From the NCBI GenBank assembly GCA_028293285.1, contig JAQGPC010000205.1, forward strand, positions 1-32,453: 32,453 nt of DNA. The letters run 5' to 3'. The position numbers were made by a program, and so were the translations under genes. This document shows, one piece after another, positions 8,325 through 15,846 of the stretch; the stretch's first letter is position 1; each line of letters starts with the position of its first letter. The notes beneath the pieces were generated by a model. That model was not told the DNA's origin. It did no database searches and saw only the letters and a list, made by a program, of their open reading frames with translations. Source of the stretch: Pedosphaera sp. (lineage in GTDB: Bacteria > Verrucomicrobiota > Verrucomicrobiia > Limisphaerales > Pedosphaeraceae).

Positions 8325-9281
8325 ATGTCCACGGTCGTCCGCTTTTATCAATATGGCCCACCCTCAGTCCTTAAGGTCGAGGACGAGATTGTTGGCACTC
8401 CCGGCCCCGGGCAAGTGCGCCTACGCCATGAGGCCATTGGCGTGAACTTCGTCGATACAATGTTTCGCGATGGTACCTTCACCGTGCCGCTACCCTTCGT
8501 TCCAGGTATCGAAGGCGCTGGTATTGTTGAGGCACTCGGACCAGATGTGACTGGTCTCGCAGTCGGTGACCGGGTTGGCTATTTCTTTGCGCCCGGAAGC
8601 TATGCCTCTGTCCGTCTGATCAATGCGGACGCATTGATCAGATTACCCGATGACATTTCATCCGAACGCACGGCTGCGATTCTCGCCAAGGGACTCACTG
8701 CGTGGATGGGGGTTCGCGCTCTATACCCACTGAAAGCAGGTGAGAAGGTGCTGGTCCAAGGGGCCTCGGGCGGAGTCGGTTCGCTTGTCTCACTTTGGGC
8801 GAAGGCTCTCGGGGCTACCGTGATTGGTACGGCGGGCTCCGCCGCAAAGCTCGACCGAGTGGCACATGCCATCGATCACGTATTCCTGTCCAATGACCCC
8901 GACCTGCCATCTAAAGTCCGGGCCATTGCGCCGGACGGCGTTGATGTTGTCTACGAGTTGGTCGGCCAGGCGACCTTCGCCTCTTCGCTCGCATCAGTCC
9001 GTAACGGCGGAACGATCGTGACCATCGGTGCCGCCTCCGGCGAACCGAACATCGACAAAGAAATACTCGCCGTGCGCAACATTCACGCCACCGGCGGAGG
9101 CATGCCGCAGTATGTAAAAGGTCCTGCGGTAGCAACCGCCACTGCCGAGCTTTTCGATGCCCTTCGCAAGGGTATTTTGGGAGAGATCAAAGTCACACGC
9201 TATCCGCTCACCGATGCTGCCCGTGCGCATGAGGATATTGCCGCCCGTCGTCGTTCCGGCTCTCCGATACTTGTCCCATGA
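8325..9281 (+). CDS. zinc-independent quinone oxidoreductase (MDR superfamily)
   Basis: This 318-aa protein is a medium-chain reductase of the NADPH:quinone oxidoreductase type. The GroES-like N-terminal domain shows GVNFVDTMFRDG and FVPGIEGAGIVEALG. The Rossmann domain has VLVQGASGGVGS (residues 143-153). The GHE zinc motif and the structural zinc cysteines of alcohol dehydrogenases are absent, as expected for this branch. The usual reaction is one- or two-electron reduction of quinones or enones with NADPH. It lies 61 nt after the second SDR and belongs to the same plus-strand run. With the nitroreductase it makes two independent electron-transfer enzymes for conjugated carbonyl or nitro compounds. 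Confidence 0.92.
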   Translation: MSTVVRFYQYGPPSVLKVEDEIVGTPGPGQVRLRHEAIGVNFVDTMFRDGTFTVPLPFVPGIEGAGIVEALGPDVTGLAVGDRVGYFFAPGSYASVRLINADALIRLPDDISSERTAAILAKGLTAWMGVRALYPLKAGEKVLVQGASGGVGSLVSLWAKALGATVIGTAGSAAKLDRVAHAIDHVFLSNDPDLPSKVRAIAPDGVDVVYELVGQATFASSLASVRNGGTIVTIGAASGEPNIDKEILAVRNIHATGGGMPQYVKGPAVATATAELFDALRKGILGEIKVTRYPLTDAARAHEDIAARRRSGSPILVP

Positions 9282-9365
9282 TTCATACTGACTCGTTATG
9301 CAAACTTCATGCCAATGGGAACAGCGAGTACATGACAAGCAACGAATTTTGACGGAGTGTGAACA

Positions 9366-9821
9366 ATGAATGAGCTAGAAAATTTAACCGCCAAAAATAG
9401 TAGTGTTTCCAGCGATGCGGTAAAGGCAATTGTCCGCAGGAACACGGAAGAAGTTCAGGGCAGGGGAAACTTTGACGTCTTCGAGCAACTCTTCGCCGAT
9501 GATTTCCTGGATCATACACCCCAACCCAATTCCGGCACCGACAAAGATAGCGTCCGTACTCTGTACCGCAGGCTTCGTGCTGCATTTCCTGATTTCCATG
9601 CGGACATTCATTGGCAAACCAGCGACGGGGAGCTCGTGACGACTTACAAGACGTATCATGGAACGCATGAGGGACCATTCCTAGGCGTGGCGCCGACCGG
9701 TCGCAAAATCCACTTTGAAACCGTGGATGTCATGCGAGTGCATAATGGCAAAATCACGGAACACTGGGGAGTGGCAAATCTTTTTTCCCTCATGCAACAG
9801 CTCGGCGCCTGGACCACGTGA
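9366..9821 (+). CDS. SnoaL-like ester-cyclase family protein, second copy
   Basis: This 151-aa protein has a SnoaL-fold. It opens with a helix containing VRRNTEEVQGRGNFDVFEQ, then FADDFLDHTPQPNSG, which supplies the polar pocket. It ends with VDVMRVHNGKITEHWGV, the counterpart of VDIHEVKDGKIVQTWH in the first copy. No signal peptide is visible, unlike the proposed longer form of the first copy. A GGAG stretch about eight bases before the ATG supports the start. It is the last gene of the LysR-linked run, 84 nt after the quinone reductase. Its function is unknown beyond the family fold. Confidence 0.88.
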   Translation: MNELENLTAKNSSVSSDAVKAIVRRNTEEVQGRGNFDVFEQLFADDFLDHTPQPNSGTDKDSVRTLYRRLRAAFPDFHADIHWQTSDGELVTTYKTYHGTHEGPFLGVAPTGRKIHFETVDVMRVHNGKITEHWGVANLFSLMQQLGAWTT

Positions 9822-9980
9822 CACAAGCGCAGAACGCTCACCGCACTTCGAGTGATGAATCATTGCGAAAATAGCTCGCCGTCGCGTGTTGATGCGCGGT
9901 CAGTTGACAGGGGAGCGAGAAGGATACCCCATGTTGCAGACTCTAATCGCTTGATCGAAGATGACCCGCTTGGAAGCTGC

Positions 9981-9986
9981 TATAAT
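9981..9986 (+). promoter_or_regulatory. possible -10 box (TATAAT) before the DedA-rhodanese gene
   Basis: A perfect TATAAT lies 118 nt upstream of the next ATG. No good -35 hexamer stands 16-18 bases before it, so this is tentative. The rest of the 282-nt gap (9822-10103) shows no gene I can support. Confidence 0.25.
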
Positions 9987-10103
9987 CGCACTTTCAGCTT
10001 CTGGCTAAGCCGCAAAGTCAATTTGAGACTGTGCTTATTTTGATGTCCATAATCACTGGCCTCACTGCCGCCGTGATCCTCCTCTGCGGTTCTTGGAGCG
10101 ACT

Positions 10104-11099
10104 ATGAATGAAATATTCAGTTTTTTGGTGCGCCATGGTCCGGCGGTACTGTTTGCGGCCGCGTTTGTCGAACAAATTGGAATTCCCATACCGGCCGCAC
10201 CTTGGTTGTTGACGGCTGGCGCGTTAGCCGGTGCTGGTAAAATCAATTGGCTAGTGGCGCTCGGCGCTGCCGTCATCGGCTCGTTGCTCGCTGATTTGAT
10301 TTGGTTCTATCTCGGGCGGCGTGGTGGTCAGCGCATGTTGAGTCTTCTCTGCCGCATTTCGCTGGAGCCGGACTCATGTGTTCGCAGGACGCAGGACATG
10401 TTCACACGATACGGGATGCGAGGCATCGTTGCAGCGAAATTCATTCCTGGTTTGAGCACTTTGATGCCGACGCTGGCGGGCCATGCTGGCGTAAGCCTGC
10501 CTCGATTCTTCTTTTTCGATGGATTGGGTGTGCTGCTTTACGGAGGGAGTTTTATACTTGTGGGTTTCCTGTTTAGCAATCAGTTGGAGCAGATCATCGA
10601 TGCGCTTGACGGTCTTGGGCACAGTGCGCTGAGTGTTGTCGTTGGATTGGCTGTGCTTTACATTAGTTACAAGTATTTTCAGCGGCACCGACTGTTGCGT
10701 GGATTGCGAATGGCCAGGATTACTGTGGAAGAATTGCGCCAAAAGCAGGAGGCAGGTGAGAATCCTGTTATTTTGGATCTGCGTTCTCACACTGAACTTG
10801 AACAGAACCCTGCGGTGATCCGCGGTGCACTTCACATGACTATTGATGAGGTGCAGCTTCGACGGCAGGAGATTCCCCGTGACCGCGAGATCATTCTCTA
10901 CTGCTCCTGCCCAAACGAGGTCAGCAGTGCACGGATGGCCTTGCTTCTTCATCGAAGTGGAATCCTCCGCGTTCGGCCATTGCTTGGAGGAATTGACGCC
11001 TGGCGAGAGCGCAATTACCCGACGGAACAGCGTGTTGTCGAATCAACACTTGCCTTGCATGTCGGTTCGGAAACTCAGGTGGACGACCGGGCGATCTGA
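10104..11099 (+). CDS. DedA-family membrane protein fused to a rhodanese domain
   Basis: This 331-aa protein joins two modules. Residues ~1-190 are a DedA/VTT-type membrane domain. It contains the re-entrant FVEQIGIPIPAAPWLL, ADLIWFYLGRRGG, and the conserved F-T-R-Y-G-x-x-G..KFIPGLSTLMPTLAG motif. DedA proteins act in lipid carrier recycling or membrane homeostasis. Residues ~205-308 are a rhodanese domain. VILDLRSHTELEQNP is followed by IILYCSCPNE, in which Cys267 occupies the persulfide-forming position, and by GGIDAWRERNYP. The loop Cys-Ser-Cys-Pro-Asn-Glu holds a second cysteine (Cys269). The domain is probably cytoplasmic. A GGAG ten bases upstream supports the start. The fusion suggests sulfur-transfer or redox sensing at the membrane, which is inference. 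Confidence 0.88.
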   Translation: MNEIFSFLVRHGPAVLFAAAFVEQIGIPIPAAPWLLTAGALAGAGKINWLVALGAAVIGSLLADLIWFYLGRRGGQRMLSLLCRISLEPDSCVRRTQDMFTRYGMRGIVAAKFIPGLSTLMPTLAGHAGVSLPRFFFFDGLGVLLYGGSFILVGFLFSNQLEQIIDALDGLGHSALSVVVGLAVLYISYKYFQRHRLLRGLRMARITVEELRQKQEAGENPVILDLRSHTELEQNPAVIRGALHMTIDEVQLRRQEIPRDREIILYCSCPNEVSSARMALLLHRSGILRVRPLLGGIDAWRERNYPTEQRVVESTLALHVGSETQVDDRAI

Positions 11100-11384
11100 A
11101 TAATGATAACTTCTCAAATCCGATCGAGTGAAATGGAATGCGCCCGCAACTGCGAAAATTTCTTTGGATTGGGGCGCGACTGTTTCGCTTTTTGACAGGC
11201 ACTATTTTTTGTATGCTCATACACCAGTTTAAAGAATCTCTCTCTGCCGATTCGACAAGCTCGATCTTGTTGTCGCAAATTCCACAAACCACAAATCACC
11301 GATGAGAACAGCCCCAACGACAACGATGTTGAATCAACGTTAAGGATACAATTCCATCTCACCGATGGCTCGGTTCACCCATTT

Positions 11385-11954
11385 GTGCAGACCGACAAAG
11401 CGGCATCCCGAAAGATATGGGAGGGCATCGACCCGACAAGGCTATTTACCCGCCCACGCATCGTCATTGGCAGCGTACATTCCAAAGCGGTCTTCGTTTC
11501 CGCAGAAATCGTTAGGGTTGATTTCATTCAGGCCTTTTCCCAGTGCTGGAAGTTTCCAGCCGGTTATTCAGACATTGTTGAGCTGTCTGAGGAGGAATTT
11601 CATAAGTATGCGCACCTTGATCAGCCTGCGCTCATGGTCGAACGGGAGGAACCGAGGCCCGTTGGTGACTTTCTTGTTTCATTCATCAAGCTCCAGATGA
11701 GAGGGGGCCATCCCGTGTTCGCGATGGTTGAATTCCCAGTCAAGTTGTCGGCCGAGAGCCAGTCCTTCATGCAGTTCATGTTGTCCAAAACTGTAGTCCA
11801 TATGCGGCTGCGCGGTGGAGGAGTAGGGGTTATTAACTTGGCGAACCTGGCCGCTTCCAGAGTCTATCCGGGCGTGGCACAGATTCCCGCCGATGCATGG
11901 CTTGCCGAGCCTGTTTTCAGTTCATTCGGCCGAAACGCAGGGTCTCCGTCTTGA
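11385..11954 (+). CDS. uncharacterised protein; start uncertain
   Basis: This frame encodes 189 aa from a GTG at 11385. I do not recognise the family. The first ~55 residues look like a small beta-rich domain (DPTRLFTRPRIVIGSVHSKAVF, then VRVDF). The rest is mixed. No signal peptide or membrane segment is visible. The coding pattern clearly continues upstream of the GTG (FHLTDGSVHPF in the same frame from 11352), which looks like the missing first beta-strand. However, the upstream frame has no ATG, GTG or TTG before its stop at 11193. A good AAGGA at 11342 is not followed by any start codon in frame. Either a frameshift has cut off the true start, or translation begins at the GTG without the first strand. 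Confidence 0.6.
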   Translation: MQTDKAASRKIWEGIDPTRLFTRPRIVIGSVHSKAVFVSAEIVRVDFIQAFSQCWKFPAGYSDIVELSEEEFHKYAHLDQPALMVEREEPRPVGDFLVSFIKLQMRGGHPVFAMVEFPVKLSAESQSFMQFMLSKTVVHMRLRGGGVGVINLANLAASRVYPGVAQIPADAWLAEPVFSSFGRNAGSPS

Positions 11955-11975
11955 AGGACACAATCATCTGAGCTA

Positions 11976-12668
11976 ATGCGCACCAAGAGTAGATTATTCA
12001 GAATCGGTCAATGCTTTGCAGTCCCAGTGCTCACGCTGGTCATGATGCCAGATAGGGTTAATGCACAGGGGGACGACTTGCAAGAGCCCGCGGATCATGG
12101 CGGTCGGCTGCGTATGGAAGAGCCAGGCCTGAGTATTTGGCAGAATGGAGTTGGAAACGGATTTCGGGCTGGCACTGAGTCGATTGGACTGGGTCTTGAA
12201 GCGAACTATGGGATCTCAATGTTCGGCGGGCGCGAGTCTCACCGCTTGGCTCTGGCCAGTCTATCGTATGGTTACGTGCTTGATTCGGTCCATGGAAAAG
12301 ACCACTGGTATCGAGGCAACTGGGAACTTCGTGGAGAATTGTTCAGCGGCGCGGAATATTCGCCCAAGAAAGAATGGCTGGTGGGACTGACGCCACATCT
12401 CCGTCACGAGTTTTCCATCGGTACGAGATGCGTTCCCTTTGTCGATATTGGCGCTGGCGTTACCGCGACGAGCATTGGGCCACCTGACTTGAGCGGCACT
12501 TTTGAATTCAACCTGCAAGCGTGTGTGGGAACGCATTGGTTCATTGAAGAGAATGTCGCCCTCACCATGGAGGTTCGTTACCTTCATATGTCCTGCGCCG
12601 GACTTCATGACCCCAATCTCGGGTTGAATGGGGTGACCGGGATGGCCGGGCTGACATTTTTCTTTTGA
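11976..12668 (+). CDS. PagL-like lipid A 3-O-deacylase / acyloxyacyl hydrolase family outer-membrane protein
   Basis: This 230-aa protein has a signal peptide that probably ends at VNA (residue 30). The body of amphipathic strands suits an eight-stranded beta-barrel. The C-terminus GMAGLTFFF ends in phenylalanine, as outer-membrane proteins do. The segment RYLHMSCAGLHDPNLGLN (residues 201-218) matches the PagL active-site region. His204 and Ser206 are the candidate catalytic pair. PagL enzymes remove the 3-O acyl chain from lipid A in the outer membrane and alter surface charge and immunogenicity. The presence of this protein implies a lipopolysaccharide outer membrane. The usual Asn after the catalytic serine is Cys207 here, a point to check. 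Confidence 0.78.
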   Translation: MRTKSRLFRIGQCFAVPVLTLVMMPDRVNAQGDDLQEPADHGGRLRMEEPGLSIWQNGVGNGFRAGTESIGLGLEANYGISMFGGRESHRLALASLSYGYVLDSVHGKDHWYRGNWELRGELFSGAEYSPKKEWLVGLTPHLRHEFSIGTRCVPFVDIGAGVTATSIGPPDLSGTFEFNLQACVGTHWFIEENVALTMEVRYLHMSCAGLHDPNLGLNGVTGMAGLTFFF

Positions 12669-12687
12669 TCGAACTCCATGCTTATTT

Positions 12688-12843
12688 ATGAACGCCCGAC
12701 TTAACAAGACCCGGAACGACATCCGCGAGCCGATCCGCCGAGCGATGGTTGATTTATAGAACCAACAACTGGCCGACGTGCTCGATCTTGGTCTGCAGGC
12801 CAACCAGGCGCATTGGAATGTCAAACGTCCGCATTGCCAGTAA
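12688..12843 (+). pseudogene. dps: broken dps (DNA-protecting ferritin-like protein) gene
   Basis: An ATG at 12688 opens a frame reading MNARLNKTRNDIREPIRRAM, which matches the N-terminus of Dps proteins. An in-frame TAG (12757-12759) interrupts it. The same frame then continues with NQQLADVLDLGLQANQAHWN and VKRPH, the ferroxidase-helix signature of Dps, and stops at 12841. About two thirds of the normal ~160-residue protein, including most iron ligands, is missing. This is a nonsense-mutated and truncated relic. It lies directly left of the suspected integrated element. Confidence 0.8.
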
Positions 12844-13230
12844 GCAGCGTGCTGAGTTCCCTTTCGCCGCTCTTTAAAAATAAAAAAATCTAAAAACGAG
12901 GTCAAATTGGATTGTTGCGGCGTTTCTACCTTTCTAACAATTATTCATCCTTCCCAGGTCCTGCGTTCGCCCAAAACTACCCAATCCTTCTGCTTTTAGG
13001 ATTCATCTTTTCGCAGGCTTCCTTTTGAGAGGCTCGCAGTGCCAGAACTGGATTCGCCGGAACAGCATGTTTAAAAAATTTGCTGAAGAGGTAACCGGCT
13101 CGCCTACGCACTTAGAGTGCAATGGGCCCGGGTTGCGTGTTATATATAGATGAACAGGTAATTCTTATCTGTTCAATCCGGCCGGATCTTTAACCAAGCT
13201 TTCACTTAAACCCTCATCAAAGGAGAGTCC
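12844..13230. other. 387-nt intergenic stretch with a palindrome cluster at its right end
   Basis: No gene is recognisable. The left half is AT-rich and may include decayed dps sequence. The right part (13108-13187) is unusually dense in inverted repeats, which are listed separately. Confidence 0.5.
13108..13187. promoter_or_regulatory. cluster of palindromes, candidate operator or replication/partition site
   Basis: Within 80 bases there are several dyads. GCACT-TAG-AGTGC is at 13108-13120 and GGGCCC at 13124-13129. An AT-rich TTATATATA lies around 13139-13147. An 11-bp inverted repeat, TGAACAGGTAA-TTC-TTATCTGTTCA with one mismatch, is at 13151-13175. It abuts the perfect 12-bp palindrome ATCCGGCCGGAT (13176-13187). 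The cluster ends 43 nt before a small gene that may encode a ribbon-helix-helix protein, so autoregulation is plausible. A plasmid-type origin or partition site is an alternative. Confidence 0.5.
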
Positions 13231-13356
13231 ATGCCCAGACCACAGTATTATTCTCCGGCCATTGAACGATTCCTGGTCAGCGCCTTGTATCATGAGGCCC
13301 GCAAACGAAAGATCCCCATGACCCGCCTGACCAACGAAATTTTGAAGCCGGATTGA
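13231..13356 (+). CDS. 41-aa protein, ribbon-helix-helix-like
   Basis: The ATG at 13231 has a strong AAGGAG ribosome-binding site six bases before it, good evidence for translation. The 41-aa product is basic. It reads as a short beta-segment (MPRPQYYSP), a first helix (IERFLVSALYHEARKR) and a second helix (PMTRLTNEIL), which is the order of a ribbon-helix-helix DNA-binding unit. Such proteins are common on plasmids as repressors or partition factors. The palindromes just upstream would be its natural target. The functional call is inferred from pattern only. Confidence 0.6.
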   Translation: MPRPQYYSPAIERFLVSALYHEARKRKIPMTRLTNEILKPD

Positions 13357-13462
13357 CTGGGTCGGTCGGTTGGCGTCTGGCCACTGAATCACTCATCGCG
13401 CTGGAGCCAAGTTCAGTTGGCAGCAGCAGCAGCAAATAAACCCGCAAATGCGCGGCCCTCCC

Positions 13463-13502
13463 CCGGTTTTCGATCCCTCAAAACCGGCCCGCCTGTAGGC
13501 GG
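13463..13502 (+). promoter_or_regulatory. tandem hairpins in the leader of the next gene
   Basis: CCGGTTTT (13463-13470) and AAAACCGG (13480-13487) form a perfect 8-bp stem with a 9-nt loop. It is followed at once by CCGCC-TGTA-GGCGG (13489-13502). The pair ends 26 nt before the ATG at 13529. No T-run follows, so an attenuator, a binding site or an RNA stabiliser is more likely than a terminator. Confidence 0.4.
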
Positions 13503-13528
13503 TAAACCATCTGCAAAAAGGAAATCCC

Positions 13529-14161
13529 ATGTCCAAACAACAAAAAGACTATCCAATTATTGAGCAAATCTCAGTTCCTGTTCTTCCAACCTTTGCCATA
13601 GCGCCAATGTGCTCCCCAACCGGGGTCGTGCTCCAAACTGAGGTAGGCCCATGGGCGTCGGTTGGGGTTCTTCAGGCTGTTTGCTTTATTGGTGGTTCCG
13701 TTTCGGAATCCTATACTGCAGATGCCTTCCTCATGGCTGCTCAAATGTTGATCAATTCGAGCGACGAAGTGCAGGAAACCATATCAGATAAGCCCATTTA
13801 CTATACATTGCAGCACCTCGAATCGGGTCGGCGGTCTACAGGTTCAATTCTACTTAATGGCAGTGAACTGCATGTGGTTCCATGCCCAAAAACAATGGTG
13901 TTTCATAAGGAGACGGCAAGTGCATTTTTACTGGTTCCAAATCTTGGAGAAGCAGCAAAAGGGAAAATCCAAAATCTTAACCAGGATGCTTGTTGCGGAG
14001 GATTGCATGCGCGCAGTTCTACGGGCATTAGCTGGATGAAAGCAAAATCATCCGATAATCCTGGTGAGTCCTTCAGTCTCGGCGAATCGAACACTCAAGC
14101 GGGCAGCCGCGCACTCTCAAAAGCAATTCGTGGGTCCATTGGCAAAGTCATTCCTCCTTGA
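13529..14161 (+). CDS. uncharacterised protein of the putative integrated element
   Basis: This 210-aa protein has a good AAGGAAA ribosome-binding site and a clean start. I do not recognise the family. Residues ~1-130 look like an alpha/beta domain (VLQTEVGPWASVGVLQAVCF, then YTADAFLMAAQMLINSSDEV, then YTLQHLESG). The last ~70 residues are Ser/Gly/Asn-rich and probably disordered. There is no signal peptide or membrane segment. It is flanked by the small RHH-like gene and by replication- or recombination-like genes, so it is probably an element-encoded accessory protein. The base composition is richer in A+T than the enzymatic genes on either side. Confidence 0.7.
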   Translation: MSKQQKDYPIIEQISVPVLPTFAIAPMCSPTGVVLQTEVGPWASVGVLQAVCFIGGSVSESYTADAFLMAAQMLINSSDEVQETISDKPIYYTLQHLESGRRSTGSILLNGSELHVVPCPKTMVFHKETASAFLLVPNLGEAAKGKIQNLNQDACCGGLHARSSTGISWMKAKSSDNPGESFSLGESNTQAGSRALSKAIRGSIGKVIPP

Positions 14162-14445
14162 AGTTCGACGTTCATCGCAATGGCGGAATCTGTCTGTGAC
14201 CATCAAGTGCCACAAACAACCGAAGTCGTGAAATTGAATTAATTCTGACACTTCCTCCATCTGTTCCCTCGACGCCCTCTCTTGGGCATCGTGGGAGCAA
14301 ATGGGGAGAAGGGTGAATTTTTCCAGGAGCATCGTTTATCCCGGACAGATCTTCCAAGCAATATGCCGCTCACAGTAGCAGTTGCTTAATTTTTATTCAC
14401 CTTGATAAACGTGTTCCAAAACTCCAACCACTTTAGAAATTGCTT

Positions 14446-14910
14446 ATGAATCTTACCCTTACAGCCGCATACTCGAAGAAACTCGGAATTCCGAATTTCT
14501 CCTCGCATCAATTTTCCATTACGGTTTGCACCGAGCTATCCAATTTGGCCGACTTAGACACGGAATCTTTGCGCCTATATTCGCTGCTTCAAGCGTGCGT
14601 GGATCGTGAAATTCAAAAAACAGGATACTCCCCTCAAACTTATGGAAACGGCAATCAGTTCCGAACTGCCCGTGTGGGCGATTGGAATTGCAGTGAAAAG
14701 CAAAAGAGACTCATTCACAAGGTGGTTTCCGATAGGCGCCTACGATGGTATGAGGCCGAAGCCTCCTCTCATCAACAATTTGGAAAGGGTATTAGGTCCT
14801 TAACCAAAGCTGAGGCAAGCGCATTAATCGAAAGTCTTTTTCGGAAACCAATAGGGCCTGCTAATGGCTCAATGACCGAAACTCCCGAGTCGAATCTCGG
14901 CAAGGTTTAA
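14446..14910 (+). CDS. mobile-element-associated protein with a recombination-type C-terminal domain
   Basis: I start this 154-aa protein at the ATG at 14446; a TTG two codons earlier is the alternative. The N-terminal half (MNLTLTAAYSKKLGIPNFSS, then TVCTELSNLADLDTESLRLY) resembles small proteins that sit in plasmid or phage replication regions. The C-terminal half has the pattern EKQKRLIHKVVSDRRL, then FGKGIRSLTKAEASALIESL. That helix pair occurs at the end of many phage or plasmid ssDNA-binding and recombination proteins. The family resemblance is from memory and the function is not proven. Downstream lies the clamp-like gene with a 75-nt gap, and the two are probably co-transcribed. Confidence 0.6.
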   Translation: MNLTLTAAYSKKLGIPNFSSHQFSITVCTELSNLADLDTESLRLYSLLQACVDREIQKTGYSPQTYGNGNQFRTARVGDWNCSEKQKRLIHKVVSDRRLRWYEAEASSHQQFGKGIRSLTKAEASALIESLFRKPIGPANGSMTETPESNLGKV

Positions 14911-14985
14911 ACATTTTAGTCCGCAACAAAGGAGTTCCATTTCCCTGTCCCGCCCAGATCAAACTCTTACGCCCTTTATCTCCGT

Positions 14986-15846
14986 ATGAAAACATCGCTG
15001 CAAATTCCCGTAAAATTATTAAGTGCCGCCTTATCCGGGCTGAGCCTGGTGATCCAACCACGATCAACTGTGGCCATTGCACAGTTTGTTCGCTTTAAGG
15101 CTGATCTGGCAGGCCAATTAACGATCCAGGCATGTGACACGACTTCCTTCGTCTCATTTCACTGTCCAAATCAGGAATGGCCGGCAACGGACTTTCTATT
15201 TCCCGCGAGCGCGCTGGCAAATCTGGTGGGAAGGCTCGAACCACACGAACACATCACGTTTATACAGGAGCAGCCAGAGATTGTGATTTTGAGGTGCAAA
15301 GTCGAAGAACGGTACGTGGAGGAGAGAATTGCGGTCATATCAGCGGAACATTGGCGAAAACAGCCTGACCTTGGAGAACCGCTGGTTGTTTTCGATGGGA
15401 GTTTCAAAACAGGTATGTCAGAGGTGATGAAGCGTATACTCGCCAGCCATCGAGCTTACTCTTTTGATGGCCTGCTTTTGGACGTGCCTAAGCCGAATAC
15501 TTTCTACGTTGTTGGAAATGTTACGCACCCCTTGTTTTATGGCAGGTCGTTTAACCTGGATCTCTTGCAGCCTGCGATCCTTCCGAAACATAGGTTTTTA
15601 GGCTGGAATGGATTTTGCAATGATGGGGCTTGGAATTTTAGCGTGCAACCACAGCAAGGCCCTGCAAAATGGGTTAAACTCAAGTCTTCAAACTGGACTT
15701 TTATTGGGACCACCCTCCCGCGGAATTATCCAAGTTGGCGTCAGGTGGATCTTGACCATGACTTACGTTTCCAAAACAAGGTTGCTTTTGGACAGCATAG
15801 TCCCTTGCCGTCAAATTCCTTGTTCAGAGGATTGTGGTCTTCCTAA
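14986..15846 (+). CDS. divergent DNA polymerase III beta sliding-clamp homologue lacking domain III
   Basis: This 286-aa protein can be laid along E. coli DnaN through two of its three domains. The N-terminus (KLLSAALSGLSLVIQPRSTVAI, then FKADLAGQLTIQACDTTSFV) matches DnaN domain I. FLFPASALANLVGRLEPHEHI matches the VPARKFFDICRGLP region, and ISAEHWRKQPDL matches the end of that domain. Domain II is seen as MKRILASHRAYSFDGLLLDV, then ILPKHRFLGW and IGTTLPRNYPSWRQVDL; the last mirrors the KLVDGRFPDYRRV loop. The ORF ends about 30 residues later, where domain III should begin. Canonical clamps are ~366-aa dimers closing a ring around DNA. A two-domain protein would need another assembly or could be a truncated relic. 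The setting suggests element-borne replication. Confidence 0.72.
   Translation: MKTSLQIPVKLLSAALSGLSLVIQPRSTVAIAQFVRFKADLAGQLTIQACDTTSFVSFHCPNQEWPATDFLFPASALANLVGRLEPHEHITFIQEQPEIVILRCKVEERYVEERIAVISAEHWRKQPDLGEPLVVFDGSFKTGMSEVMKRILASHRAYSFDGLLLDVPKPNTFYVVGNVTHPLFYGRSFNLDLLQPAILPKHRFLGWNGFCNDGAWNFSVQPQQGPAKWVKLKSSNWTFIGTTLPRNYPSWRQVDLDHDLRFQNKVAFGQHSPLPSNSLFRGLWSS

Noticed and set aside
9852-10043. 63-codon plus-strand frame after the second SnoaL-like gene
   Set aside because: No ribosome-binding site, no family pattern, and it overlaps the only TATAAT in the gap.
11213-11303. 30-codon ORF with a TTGACA 14 nt before a TATGCT
   Set aside because: The promoter spacing is too short, there is no ribosome-binding site, and the peptide has no recognisable feature.
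13421-13433. Short CAG repeat (four units)
   Set aside because: Too short to be meaningful.
14117-14332. 71-codon minus-strand frame between two element genes
   Set aside because: It overlaps the 3' end of a better supported gene and shows no recognisable family.
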